The position numbers and the translations under genes were made by a program. 64,000 nucleotides of DNA, taken from Parafrankia elaeagni. Its GTDB lineage: Bacteria; Actinomycetota; Actinomycetes; Frankiales; Frankiaceae. Of the stretch, positions 1 to 8,914 are shown piece after piece (position 1 is the stretch's first letter; each line of letters opens with the position of its first letter). The notes under the pieces were generated by a model, which saw only the letters and a list, made by a program, of their open reading frames with translations, was not told the DNA's origin and did not search any database. The stretch spans positions 1 to 64,000 of the forward strand of contig NZ_KB893712.1 of NCBI RefSeq assembly GCF_000374165.1, in the 5' to 3' direction.

Positions 1-4
1 GAAG

Positions 5-865
5 TTATTCAGAAACTCTCTTGATCCTCTCGAAGCTCAGTATTCGTTCGGATTGCTGTTCGTTGATTTTCTGGAGGCCGACGGCAGCCTGGACGTCGGC
101 ATCGATGCGACCGAGTTCGCTGCGGTGGCGGGTGGTGAGGATCCGCCAGTTCTTCGTGTGGGCGACTCCCCATTCGGCGGCGACCCGGACGGACGCGAAC
201 GCGGTGTTGAGCTGCTTCTGCCAGCCGGGCAGGGGTGTTCCGGGCTTCTTTTTCAGCGGGGTGTGGAGGGTGGGTTCGCCTTCGTAGCCGAGGTCGGTCA
301 GGCAGCCACCGGAACGGTGTACCACCCGTGTCCAGCCGGCTTCACGGAAGCAGTGCACATCATGCCAGCTTCCCGGGAAGGCACGGCTGGCTCCGAGGAG
401 CCGCCCGTGCAGGTCGACGGCGAGTTGGACGTTGACGCCGTGGCGGCGGTGCTTGCCGGACAGAAGATCGTCGCGATGGTGCCAGGCGAACGTCGGGATC
501 AGAGTCCCGTCGATCAGGCAGACCAGGCCCTTGACCTGCCGGGACAGGGCCTCGGTGGTGGTGCCGAGAGCGTCGGAGAGGAAGGTGACCATGATCTGGT
601 GGTAGGTCCAGGCGGTACTGATCCCGATCCCGAAGTCCTCCGCGAGTTCCTGGTAGGTGGCGTTGCGCCGCAGCCGGCACAGGGCCAGCCGCAGAGCACC
701 GACCAGATCGAGACCGCGGGGACGGCCCTGGGCACGATGCCAGTCGGGGAAGTGTCTCTCGGCCATCGCGACGACGACGTCGGCGGCTTTCAGGCTCAGC
801 CCGGGAAGTCGATACACTGGGAGCACCCTCTTCGTGGTCGATGTGTTTTCTTTGGTAAGACTCAC
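5..865 (-). CDS. IS5-type transposase (DDE_Tnp_4)
   Basis: This is a 286-residue transposase with a GTG start. A helix-turn-helix-like stretch lies at about residues 68-90 (TYQELAEDFGIGISTAWTYH). DDE-type acidic positions are visible: Asp119 in LIDGT, Asp169 in GSWHDV and Asp191/Glu195 in DLGYEG. The pattern fits the DDE_Tnp_4 superfamily of IS5-like actinobacterial elements, and the length is that of an intact enzyme. An 8-bp inverted repeat (830-837 and 869-876) flanks the start codon and could be a regulatory hairpin or part of the element end. The left end of the element lies at or beyond the window edge, so the full IS cannot be delimited. Confidence 0.88.
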   Translation of the reverse strand: MSLTKENTSTTKRVLPVYRLPGLSLKAADVVVAMAERHFPDWHRAQGRPRGLDLVGALRLALCRLRRNATYQELAEDFGIGISTAWTYHQIMVTFLSDALGTTTEALSRQVKGLVCLIDGTLIPTFAWHHRDDLLSGKHRRHGVNVQLAVDLHGRLLGASRAFPGSWHDVHCFREAGWTRVVHRSGGCLTDLGYEGEPTLHTPLKKKPGTPLPGWQKQLNTAFASVRVAAEWGVAHTKNWRILTTRHRSELGRIDADVQAAVGLQKINEQQSERILSFERIKRVSE

Positions 866-1108
866 ATGCCACGAAGGGGGCCTCTCATGCCGGTACCGGG
901 CGCGAGCTCCAGAAATCCTGGACGGAACGCGTAAGGATTTCCGGTTCGTTGCCGCCAGGGGGTTTCTGTCCGGGTTGCCCGTTTCCTGTTCCGGCGGAAT
1001 TTTGGGCAGGGTCTGATCGAACCAGCTGATTATCGCATGCGAAACCGACTATTCCGAGTTTCGGAAAAACTCCCTGGTGGAACGCGGCGAGGAAGAGAGC
1101 TATCAGCG

Positions 1109-1426
1109 ATGAGCGGCTACACACGGTGGTCTGACATCCGTGCCGAGCAGGTCGCCCGGGCCGGCGGGGAAGACGCGGTTGCTGCCGGCCGCCAAGAGCT
1201 CCTCGCGGTCGCGGTGGGTCATCGGCTTGCTGAAGTGCGCAGGGAGCGGGGCCTGACGCAGGCGCAGGTCGCGGAGCGGATGGGTGTGACCAAGGGGCGG
1301 GTTTCGCAGATCGAGCAGGGTTCGTTGTCCGGTCAGGATGTGGTTGCTCGCTACGCCGCTGCGCTCGGTGGCCGGCTGCACCAGGCGATCTACTTCGATG
1401 ACGGGGATATCGCCGCTCTCGCATGA
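1109..1426 (+). CDS. Small XRE-family helix-turn-helix regulator
   Basis: A 105-residue protein. I chose the ATG at 1109 because GAGGAAGAG lies 10-20 nt upstream; the frame is open further upstream, but that part has no family character. The XRE helix-turn-helix fills about residues 35-85, with the typical pattern RRERGLTQAQVAERMGVTKG followed by RVSQIEQG. The N-terminal part (WSDIRAEQVARAGGEDAVAAG) and the short C-terminal tail resemble stand-alone antitoxin-like XRE proteins of HigA type. No adjacent toxin is visible, so that role is only a possibility. It probably binds DNA as a dimer and represses its own promoter. Confidence 0.8.
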   Translation: MSGYTRWSDIRAEQVARAGGEDAVAAGRQELLAVAVGHRLAEVRRERGLTQAQVAERMGVTKGRVSQIEQGSLSGQDVVARYAAALGGRLHQAIYFDDGDIAALA

Positions 1427-1467
1427 GAGCGACAGTGCCGCTGCATCCGTTGCTGGAGAAAGCCCAA

Positions 1468-1498
1468 AGCCCCGCGCCGTGTTATCGGCTGCGGGGCT
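1468..1498 (-). terminator. Hairpin terminator downstream of tRNA-Arg
   Basis: AGCCCCGC-GCCG pairs with CGGC-GCGGGGCT around a 6-nt loop. The stem is about 12 bp with one bulged base. On the minus strand it is followed by TTTGGGCTTT, so it fits termination of the tRNA transcript. It may also stop read-through from the convergent XRE gene. Confidence 0.6.
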
Positions 1499-1518
1499 CT
1501 GGTCTGCCTCAACCAGCG

Positions 1519-1591
1519 TGCGCTCGGAGGGACTCGAACCCCCAACCTTCTGATCCGTAGTCAGATGCTCTATCCGTTGAGCTACGAGCGC
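1519..1591 (-). tRNA. tRNA-Arg (anticodon ACG)
   Basis: The minus strand folds into a complete cloverleaf. The acceptor stem is GCGCTCG/CGAGCGC with discriminator A. The D arm contains GCTCAACGGATAGAGC, the anticodon stem TCTGA/TCAGA encloses the loop CTACGGA, and the T arm carries TTCGAGT. The anticodon ACG reads Arg CGU/C/A codons after inosine modification. CCA is not encoded. The gene is intact and has a hairpin terminator downstream. Confidence 0.95.
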
Positions 1592-1842
1592 CTGCCGGTC
1601 ACTCTCGCGGCCGGCTTGGCCAGCTTACAGCACACGGCGCGGGACCCTCGAACCGCACCCCCGGCTCGGAGCCGTCCTGCGTCGCACCGTCCGGCGAGCT
1701 TCCGCCGCAGCCTCCAGCGTCCCGGCCGGCGGCGCCTGGTGCGGCGATCAGACCGGAGCACGTCCGTCCCGAGCGTGGGTGACGGGCGACCGGCGACCGG
1801 TCGGCGGGAGCAGGCCGGTGCGGTCAGTAGGCGGTCGGATGA

Positions 1843-2156
1843 TCAGCGGGCGCGGGCGCGGGCGCGGGCCGTGGCCGGGCTCGGGAGCTGGTGTAGTTCG
1901 ACGTCGGCCAGGACGCCGTCCTGGATGGTCGCCTGAAGGTGGGGTGGGGCTGTCGGCGGCGGTCGGTGGGGGGAGCCGGGGTTCAGGAGGCGGAGCGGGC
2001 GGCCGCTGCCAGGGCGTGGCGTCGTGGTGTCCCAGGGGATGCGGGAATGACCGAAGACGATCACATCGGCGTCAGGGGGCGGTGGCCAGGCGGCGTTCAC
2101 GGCCGGTCGCGGGCGCGCGCCGGGATGTGGGTGTCGGCCACGATGACGAGACGCAT
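1843..2156 (-). pseudogene. Internally deleted metallophosphoesterase (YfcE-like) remnant
   Basis: The minus strand starts with MRLVIVADTHIPARARDRP, the N terminus of small calcineurin-like phosphoesterases of the YfcE/MJ0936 type (ADTH metal motif). Nineteen codons later it hits TGA. Reading resumes in another frame with the C-terminal part DADVIVFGHSRIPWDTTTPR, followed by the family's LLNPGSPHRPP-like ending. About 60-80 central residues, including the expected GD and GNxD metal ligands, are missing. Both ends of the family are recognisable around one junction at about 2098, so a deletion followed by frame loss explains the locus. It cannot encode an active enzyme. Confidence 0.75.
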
Positions 2157-2238
2157 TCCACCAGTGTCGGCCGGGTGCGGCCGGCGGTCAGTCCTCAGGG
2201 TCGGTGGGGCTGGTGGTCCGATGGTCTGGTGCCGGGCG

Positions 2239-5200
2239 TCAGTGGCGACGGCGACGGAAGCCGGGCAGCAGTTCCTGGACGAGTGCGTCTGTTTCCGGTT
2301 CGAAGCCCCGAGCCCGCTGGCCCTGCTGGCCTGCCTGACCTGTCTGGGCCGGAGTGGCTGGCTGGGCCGCGACGGTGCGGTAGAGCTCGGCGGCGACGGC
2401 CTCAAGGGTGCGGCGGTCGCCCCGGGCGGCGACGGTGCGCAGCAGGTCACGCCACAGTGCCTCCGCGTCCGGGACGGCGCGCAGGCCGGTGCGGCACGCG
2501 GCCATCGCCGTGATCGTGTCGCCGTAGTCCAGGGTCCGGGTGGCGAGCTGGTGTGCCGCGTCGACGACGGCTTCCCGCATGGTGCGTTCGACGGGCGTCG
2601 ACCAGACCCACGGGTACCGGCCGTCGGGCAGGTCTGACCACAGCGGTCCGCTGATGAGGTTCAGCGCGTCGCGCAGGTCGGACTGCGGGTCGCTGGCGTC
2701 GTCAGGCCGGGCGGCGCGGTGGACGTAGGCCACAAAGAGTTCCCAGTCGCAGCGGACGTCCGCGCTGAGCACCCAGAGCCCGTCGGGGCCGGGCTGCAGA
2801 CGGGGCCGGCCGTCGGCGTCGACGCCCAGCCAGCTTCGGGCGGCGATGAGCAGCGCCTGCGCGCCCGCGGCCGGTCCGCCCGCCGGGTCCGCCGGGTCGG
2901 ACAGGTCAAGATCGAGGATCGTGGCCAGCTCCTCGGGGTACACGCCGTCCCGGTGCAGGGAGAGGAAGACGACCACCTCGGTGAGAAGGTCTGCCTGCTC
3001 AGACGCCAGCGGGCCGGACGCGCTGACGGACGGATGGCCGAGTACCCGCACCTCCGCCTCGGTGGGTCCGGCCGGGTGCGGCTCGAGTCGCGGCAGAGTC
3101 GCCAGGACGCCCTCCGGGGGACGGCCGGCTGCTGGATGGTCGTACCCGGGGTACGCGTCGCCTGGATGGTCCGGCGATGGTCCCGCGGCGGGCACGGGGG
3201 CCGGCGCGTAGGCCTGGTCTGGTTCGTAGGCGTGGTCGGTTCCGTAGTCCTGTGTCGGGGCGTAGCGCTGTTCGGGCTCGTAGCCCGGGTCTGGTTCGTA
3301 GCTCGGCTCGGAGCCGTAGGCCTGGTCATGCTCGTAGGCCGGGTCGGGTTGGTGGGTCTGGGCGGGCTGGTAGGCCTCGGGTCCACGGCCCTGGTCGGGA
3401 GCGTAGGCGGGTGCCTGCGCCGGCGCCTGGTGGTGCGGCGGGATCTCGTTCGGCGGTGGCAGCGGTGGTGGTGGCGGGTAACTGCCGCCCCAGGAGACGT
3501 AGTCGTCCGCGCGGGACTCCGTGACGTCCTGGTATTCCTCCGGCCAGTGCGCCGCGCTCTCCTGCTGGACGGGTTCGGCCGGCTGGTTCCACCCGCCCGG
3601 TGCCTGGCCGCCCGGTGCCTGGCCGCCCGGTGGGTGGCCGGTCGGCGGGTGGTCCGGTTGGTCTTCGCCGGGCGAAGCGGGGTTCTGGCTGTGGGACGGC
3701 GGGACCAGCAGAGTCCGCGGGATTCTGGGAACGTCCGTCGGGCGCAGGGGTGGTCCGTCCGGACGAGCCAGGTAGGCAGGCGGCGGATTCGGAGCGGCTG
3801 GTCGTGAGGCAGGATCCGGCCGGGCGGGCGGTCCGGGCGGCGGCGTCCACGGCACGGCGCCGGGTATCGACCCGGAGACCCGGGGCGGACGGGTGCCCTC
3901 CGGGCTGCCTGCTTCCACCGGCGTCGGCGGCACCGGTGGCAGGGTCTCGTGGGGGTAGGCAGGGGCGCCGTCCGCCTCGCGCGGGGTGGCAGGCCCGGTT
4001 GACGGGGCCGGCGGTGCGGTCGGCCGTGCTGCGTGGGCCGGACCGGCGGTACCGGGCAACGGCGGCGCCGGCGGCCTCGCCGGCGGCCTCGCCGGCGGCG
4101 GTGGCAACGCGGACGGTGCGGGCTGGCGCAGGGGACCGGTGGCGTGCCGGGGATCGGCAGATCCGGCCGCGGTCTGCCCCGGAACGGGCTGCTCGGACGT
4201 CTGTGGGTAGATGCCCGTGCGGACCATCGGGCCGGTCTGGTCCGAGGGGGTGGTCCTGGCCCAGGCCTGGTGCTGCGGCGTCGGCCGGGCGCCGGTCTCG
4301 ATGCGGAACATCGCGAGTACCGCCGCGTACTCGGCCGCGGCGAGGGTCTGGGCGTTGACCTCGACACCGAGGACGCCGAGCGACATCCGGGCGTCAGAGC
4401 CGACGGCGAAGCGCCAGCGGGCCGCCGGGCTGTCACCGACCAGCAGGACACCGACCGTGCCGTCGCGGCCACTGGCGAGTCCAGCCAGCCGTTCGGCGTC
4501 GGCGGAGGTGGGCGGGCCGGCCAGGACCAGCAGGTCAGGTGACCATACGGCCTGCGCGTGTGCGGCCTGCCGCCCGCGCAGCGCGGCGCCCGGCTCGTTG
4601 CCCCAGGCGGTGTCCCGGGGCTCGCGGGCCTCCAGCTCGTCCAGGACGCCGGCGAGGCTCGGCGACGTCCGCAGGCGCCCGGGGGCGATGGGGCTCGGGT
4701 CGTCCGCGAAGCCGACGAGGCAGACGCGCAGGTCGTCGGACCAGATGTTGGTCGCCAGCTCCACCGCGACGGAGATGGCCACCTCGCTGGCCACAGCCGG
4801 ATCTCCGGTGAGCGCGATCATGCCTGGTGCGCCCTCGAGATCGACGAGGATGCGGCAGCCGGTGTCGTCCCGCCCGACGGTGACCAGGCCGGGGTAGGGG
4901 GCGGGGACATCCGTCGACAGGCTGGCACTGGCTTCGAACGGGAGCCCGTCCGGCGCGTCCGGGTTTCGCTCGATCCGCCACGACCCGGGGTTGTTGCCGA
5001 CCCGCCAGGGCGCCGGCGGCGGCTCGCTGACAGCCGGCGCCATGTGCAGGACGAGGGCGGAGTCGGTGAGGATCGCGGCGTACACGGGCGGCAGCGCCCG
5101 GCCGCGCGCGGTGAGGCCGGCGGACAGCAGCCGCAGCGAACGGTCGACGAAGCGGGCCGACGGCAGATCCGCGGCGAGCCGCAGGGCATGCTCGATCTCG

Positions 5201-7104
5201 GCGGAGAACGGGTCCGCGTTGGACTCGCCGGATCTGCGCCTGGTCAGCGCGGTGAGGACGCCGGCGGCGAGGAGAGCCGCCCCGGCGATTCCTCGGCCGC
5301 CGCCGATCCGGCCCGCCCCGTGGCCCGGCGCAGAGTGAGGTCCGCCGTCGTAGCTGGGGGAAGCCCCGGCCGCGCTGGCCGTGTGGCCTGCTCCGACACC
5401 GCCGGGCATGTCCGGAGCGCCACTGCCGGTGGTCGGCCTGGAACCGGGCCAGCCACCCGGCGCACCCGGCTGGCCGCCCGCCGGCCCCTGCCAGCCTGCC
5501 GCTTCTCCCCATGCCGCGTCCGTGACACCTGTGTTGCCCGCCCTCGCTCCGGTCGCGCCCGCACCGCCCGTACCGGTCGTACCGGTCGTACCGGTCGTGC
5601 CCGTCGCTCCGGCGCCCCAGGCACCGGGTGTGCTCGGCCCGGCCGGTGTGCCGGCGGTGCCCGTCGCCGTGGCGCCGGCGGGGTGCCCGTGGCCGGGCGG
5701 GCCCGAACGCTGGTTGGCGAAGTGCGCGTGGACCTCCTGGACCCATGACCCCTCGCGATGCGGCACCCGGATCGTGCGGACCTCCTCGCCCGCCGCGTCC
5801 GGGGGCAGCAGCAGCACCCAGCCCGGGGCGACGAGCGACGGCCGGGTGAGGACCTGCCCGTCCGGCTGGACCCGGCCCTCGTTCAGGGCGAAGATCTCGC
5901 GGTAGCGGAGGCTGTCGCCGAGCAGGCGCTGCGCGATCGCCCACAGGGTGTCGTGCTGACGGCCGTCCGCCGGCCTGACCTCGCAGAACCTGACGTCGAC
6001 CCCGTCGGGGAAGAGGTCCGCCGGGCTTTCCTCGCCGGTGGTCAGCTCACGAAGCGCGGAAGCCTGTTCGTCCCAGCGGTAGCGCCGCATCCGGACGGCC
6101 GCCGGATCCCCGGCGTCGTCCGCGCCGGAACCCGCCCTCGCGGTGGGCGCCACCGCCGCCGCGGCTCCTGCTCCTGCGGCTGAGCCCGCTCTCACCGCGG
6201 GAACCGGTTGCCCCGACGTATCCGGCCGCGTGATGGCCTGGCCGGTCGGACCGGCTTCCGCGGTCTGGCCGCGGCTCGTCTGGGCGGCGGTGAGCCCGCG
6301 GGCCAGGCGTGAGATCGCGGCGGGGTCTGAGCGGCGCAGCGGCCCGGTGATCGACCCGGCGGGCGACGGACGGGAGGGCCGGCCGTCTCCGGCCAGCGGC
6401 GCGCCCTGCCCGGTGCCGGGGCCGGGCGTCCCGGCGGGGGGCAGGGCGGGGGCCGCCCGCCCTGCTGCCCGACCGCTCCGGTGGGTGGTGCCACCGCCGG
6501 CCCGCCCGGCGCCGTGGGTGCGTTGGCCGGCGTGGGCGCGGCCCGCAGGCAGCTGCCCGGTGCCCGGCCGGACCACTGTGCCGCCACGGCTGGACGGATC
6601 GGGCGTACCCGACGAGCCGGGTGATCGCGACGAACCGGTACGCCGGGGCGGCGGGGCGCTGCCCCGGCGCCGAGACGGGGGCGAGGCGGCGGACGAGGGG
6701 GACGGTGCCGAGGTGAACTGCAGAGTGTCGCTGACCAGCCGGCGGGCCAGGAGCTGGCTGCCGCCGCCGAAGGGGATACGCGGCGCGAGCCCCGTCTCCC
6801 GGCGCTCGGCCCGCCATTCGGCGATGACACACACCAGGAAATGGGCCCAGAGCAGCCAGGCCGCCAGCACCATGATCCGCAGGATCTTGGGTGCGCCGAA
6901 GTCACCAGTGAACGCGCCCGAGTCGCCGAAGGCGGCGGACAGCGGGGTACCACTGAGAACAAGTAGGAGGACGGGAACGCCGACTCCGAGTGCCAGCAAC
7001 AGCACGACACCCGAACCGCCGCCCCGGCGCGCACCGTTGCCCGCGGTCGGTCGTGAATTGCCCGTCTGGCTCACACTGTCACAGTCCACCACGAGTGGGC
7101 TCAC
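2239..7104 (-). CDS. Large membrane protein with LysM and C-terminal BTAD (T7SS-associated)
   Basis: A 1621-residue protein with a GTG start; a start a few codons in is possible. Two membrane segments lie near residues 33-51 and 75-95. A LysM-like domain follows at about 370-435 (DTLWAIAQRLLGDSLRYREIFALN), and a third hydrophobic segment at about 605-625 precedes a cytoplasm-like region. A long Pro/Gly/Tyr-rich linker with repeated Tyr-Glu-Pro-type units runs from about residue 980 to 1300. The last 250 residues carry a winged-helix-like segment and a bacterial transcriptional activator domain (AELYRTVAAQ at the end). This LysM-BTAD architecture is known from actinobacteria. Its role is not established. 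The nearby WXG100/FtsK genes suggest a link to export or envelope sensing. Confidence 0.8.
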   Translation of the reverse strand: MSPLVVDCDSVSQTGNSRPTAGNGARRGGGSGVVLLLALGVGVPVLLLVLSGTPLSAAFGDSGAFTGDFGAPKILRIMVLAAWLLWAHFLVCVIAEWRAERRETGLAPRIPFGGGSQLLARRLVSDTLQFTSAPSPSSAASPPSRRRGSAPPPRRTGSSRSPGSSGTPDPSSRGGTVVRPGTGQLPAGRAHAGQRTHGAGRAGGGTTHRSGRAAGRAAPALPPAGTPGPGTGQGAPLAGDGRPSRPSPAGSITGPLRRSDPAAISRLARGLTAAQTSRGQTAEAGPTGQAITRPDTSGQPVPAVRAGSAAGAGAAAAVAPTARAGSGADDAGDPAAVRMRRYRWDEQASALRELTTGEESPADLFPDGVDVRFCEVRPADGRQHDTLWAIAQRLLGDSLRYREIFALNEGRVQPDGQVLTRPSLVAPGWVLLLPPDAAGEEVRTIRVPHREGSWVQEVHAHFANQRSGPPGHGHPAGATATGTAGTPAGPSTPGAWGAGATGTTGTTGTTGTGGAGATGARAGNTGVTDAAWGEAAGWQGPAGGQPGAPGGWPGSRPTTGSGAPDMPGGVGAGHTASAAGASPSYDGGPHSAPGHGAGRIGGGRGIAGAALLAAGVLTALTRRRSGESNADPFSAEIEHALRLAADLPSARFVDRSLRLLSAGLTARGRALPPVYAAILTDSALVLHMAPAVSEPPPAPWRVGNNPGSWRIERNPDAPDGLPFEASASLSTDVPAPYPGLVTVGRDDTGCRILVDLEGAPGMIALTGDPAVASEVAISVAVELATNIWSDDLRVCLVGFADDPSPIAPGRLRTSPSLAGVLDELEAREPRDTAWGNEPGAALRGRQAAHAQAVWSPDLLVLAGPPTSADAERLAGLASGRDGTVGVLLVGDSPAARWRFAVGSDARMSLGVLGVEVNAQTLAAAEYAAVLAMFRIETGARPTPQHQAWARTTPSDQTGPMVRTGIYPQTSEQPVPGQTAAGSADPRHATGPLRQPAPSALPPPPARPPARPPAPPLPGTAGPAHAARPTAPPAPSTGPATPREADGAPAYPHETLPPVPPTPVEAGSPEGTRPPRVSGSIPGAVPWTPPPGPPARPDPASRPAAPNPPPAYLARPDGPPLRPTDVPRIPRTLLVPPSHSQNPASPGEDQPDHPPTGHPPGGQAPGGQAPGGWNQPAEPVQQESAAHWPEEYQDVTESRADDYVSWGGSYPPPPPLPPPNEIPPHHQAPAQAPAYAPDQGRGPEAYQPAQTHQPDPAYEHDQAYGSEPSYEPDPGYEPEQRYAPTQDYGTDHAYEPDQAYAPAPVPAAGPSPDHPGDAYPGYDHPAAGRPPEGVLATLPRLEPHPAGPTEAEVRVLGHPSVSASGPLASEQADLLTEVVVFLSLHRDGVYPEELATILDLDLSDPADPAGGPAAGAQALLIAARSWLGVDADGRPRLQPGPDGLWVLSADVRCDWELFVAYVHRAARPDDASDPQSDLRDALNLISGPLWSDLPDGRYPWVWSTPVERTMREAVVDAAHQLATRTLDYGDTITAMAACRTGLRAVPDAEALWRDLLRTVAARGDRRTLEAVAAELYRTVAAQPATPAQTGQAGQQGQRARGFEPETDALVQELLPGFRRRRH

Positions 7105-7459
7105 TACAGGTCATTTTTCGATCTGTCGGTCGATGGGTTCACACGAATGACACACGCTTGCTGACTGTCACGACCAGGACAGGGCGACCGTTCGCTGCCC
7201 GCCGGCATGCCGGGGCGTCTCCCGGCCGCGCAGGGGCGGCGCGCACGTCAGCTGCGGCTTCCGGTCTCGCCACATGATTCGACGCCCGCTTTGCCACTTT
7301 TAGTACGGTTGTGCATACCTTTGCCAGCTAGGTCGTTTGAAGCGTGAAGCCGACCACGACGTGCTGAAGTGCCAATCAGTACAGGTGCGTGTTCGAGGTG
7401 TCAGGCCCGAGCGCCCATCGGGCCAGCGCGAGTCAGACCGGAGCAGAGGACGACCAGGG
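7105..7459. other. Divergent promoter region, no gene seen
   Basis: The region between the LysM-BTAD gene and the divergent hypothetical gene contains an AT-richer patch around 7270-7330. It probably holds both promoters. I see no RNA gene and no recognisable protein fragment. Confidence 0.4.
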
Positions 7460-8191
7460 GTGCAGAGGCATGCAGGGGGGCGGCAGGGCAGACCTCACCG
7501 GTTCACCATCACGGTGCCGGACAGCTGGTTCGTGCTGGACACCCAGACCGCCCGCAGCGCGACCGCCATCGCCCGCATGGTGACCGCCCGAGCGCATGAT
7601 CATCCTGTTCTGGTCGGCCAGGAGCCGACGATCGCCCGGATCCTGCGGGACGTCGCCGCCCGCGCCGACCGGCACAGGGCCGCCTACTGCGCGGTCATGG
7701 TCGAGGACGTCCGCGGTGACGGCCTGTCCGCCTGGGTCATGGTGTGCCTGCGCCCGACGAGTCAGCACATACCCGACCTGCCTCGGCAGGAACGTCCCGC
7801 GGGGGCCGATCGGCCGGCCCGGGCCGGCGGGACCGCCCGGGAGGCCCGGGCCGCGCAGGATGGCCGGCCGATCCGCCGGACGGGCCCGGCGGATCGGCCG
7901 GACCATCCAGGCGATCCGGACCACCCGGATCTGCGCCGCTGGCGCCGGGTGGGGGCCGTCCACCTCCCCGCGGCCGGACTCGCCACGCGGACTGTCCGGG
8001 TCGAGCCACAGCGGTCGACGGACGGCGAGGAGACCTTCCAGCTGGTGATGCGCACGACCGTGCCGGTGCCCGGAGTCGACCGCGTCGCGGTGATCGCCTG
8101 TGCCAGCCCCAACACCGCGCTGGCGGCGGCGCTGCACGATCTGTTCGACGCGGTGACCGCGACCTTCGGTTTCGTCCACGAACAGCCCTGA
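7460..8191 (+). CDS. Hypothetical protein next to the T7SS-like locus
   Basis: A 243-residue protein from the GTG at 7460. The frame is open from 7337, but the upstream residues look like non-coding translation. The N-terminal half (FTITVPDSWFVLDTQTARSATAIARM) and the C-terminal half (VMRTTVPVPGVDRVAVIACASPN) look like folded alpha/beta segments. They flank a Pro/Arg/Asp-rich, low-complexity stretch with repeated DHPGDPDHPD-type units. There is no signal peptide or membrane segment. I do not recognise a family. Its position, divergent from the LysM-BTAD gene, suggests an association with the secretion-like locus, but nothing in the sequence proves it. Confidence 0.6.
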   Translation: MQRHAGGRQGRPHRFTITVPDSWFVLDTQTARSATAIARMVTARAHDHPVLVGQEPTIARILRDVAARADRHRAAYCAVMVEDVRGDGLSAWVMVCLRPTSQHIPDLPRQERPAGADRPARAGGTAREARAAQDGRPIRRTGPADRPDHPGDPDHPDLRRWRRVGAVHLPAAGLATRTVRVEPQRSTDGEETFQLVMRTTVPVPGVDRVAVIACASPNTALAAALHDLFDAVTATFGFVHEQP

Positions 8192-8258
8192 CCGCTCAGC
8201 CCGCCTCGTTCGGCCCGCCTCGTTCGGCGGCCGGTGGCCGGTTTCTCGGCGGGCCCTG

Positions 8259-8864
8259 TCAGCGGGCGTAGTACTCGACGACGAGCTGCTCGTCGCAGAC
8301 CACCGGAATCTCCGGTCGGGTCGGCCGCCGGTTGAGGACCGCGACCAGCGTGCCGCGATCGACGTCGAGGTAGGTGGGCGGGGGAGCCCCGCCCGGCTGG
8401 CTCTCGGCGACGATTCGGAACGGCGCCATGGTGCGGCTGCGGATGGTGACGGAGACGACATCGCCGGGCTGCACGCGGTAGCCGGGCCGGTCCACTCGGC
8501 CGCCGTTCACCAGGATGTGGCGGTGGCTGACGAACTGGCGGGCCTGGTAGATCGTCTTGGCGAAGCCGGCGCGCAGGACGACGGCGTCCAGACGGGTCTC
8601 GAGGTCCTCGATCAGCAGGTGGCCGGTCCGCCCGTTCCCGCGGTCTGCCTGGTCGAACGCCCGCCGCAGCTGCTTCTCGCTGATGTGGTACTGGAAGCGC
8701 AACCGCTGCTTCTCCCGCAGTCGCTCCTTGTAGGGCGACATGGTCTTGCGGCCACGGCCATGCGGGCCCGGCGGGTACGGGCGGTTCTCGAAGTAGCGGG
8801 CCGCCTTGTCGGTGAGCGGCAGGCCGATGCTGCGGCTCAGTTTTGCTACCGGCTTGTGGCGCAC
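8259..8864 (-). CDS. rpsD: 30S ribosomal protein S4 paralogue (zinc-ribbon-less form)
   Basis: A 201-residue S4 protein. The GTG at 8864 follows AAAGGAGGAAC and gives the normal length; a longer frame upstream is not needed. The S4 N-terminal domain and the S4 RNA-binding domain (about residues 90-150: TRLDAVVLRAGFAKTIYQAR, then RHILVNGGRVDRPGYRVQPGD) are complete, and the protein ends in VEYYAR. The four cysteines of zinc-binding S4 proteins are absent, so this is the cysteine-free form. It stands alone, outside any rpsM-rpsK-rpoA operon, so it is probably a second, stress-induced copy. DtxR/IdeR-like box sequence overlaps its promoter. Confidence 0.9.
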   Translation of the reverse strand: MRHKPVAKLSRSIGLPLTDKAARYFENRPYPPGPHGRGRKTMSPYKERLREKQRLRFQYHISEKQLRRAFDQADRGNGRTGHLLIEDLETRLDAVVLRAGFAKTIYQARQFVSHRHILVNGGRVDRPGYRVQPGDVVSVTIRSRTMAPFRIVAESQPGGAPPPTYLDVDRGTLVAVLNRRPTRPEIPVVCDEQLVVEYYAR

Positions 8865-8875
8865 ACGTTCCTCCT

Positions 8876-8911
8876 TTAGGTTAGGTGTCCTTAAATAAGG
8901 CGAACCTAACC
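8876..8911. promoter_or_regulatory. Tandem iron-box-like operator between rpsD paralogue and hypothetical gene
   Basis: Two overlapping 19-bp sites are visible. TTAGGTTAGGTGTCCTTAA (8876-8894) and TTAAATAAGGCGAACCTAA (8891-8909) match the DtxR/IdeR consensus TTAGGTTAGGCTAACCTAA at about 14 and 15 of 19 positions by eye. The outer arms GGTTAGG and CCTAACC form an inverted repeat. The sites lie just upstream of the S4 ribosome-binding site and at the start of the divergent gene. A metal-responsive repressor could therefore control both. Zur remains an alternative, because cysteine-free ribosomal paralogues are usually zinc-regulated. Confidence 0.6.
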
Positions 8912-8914
8912 ATA

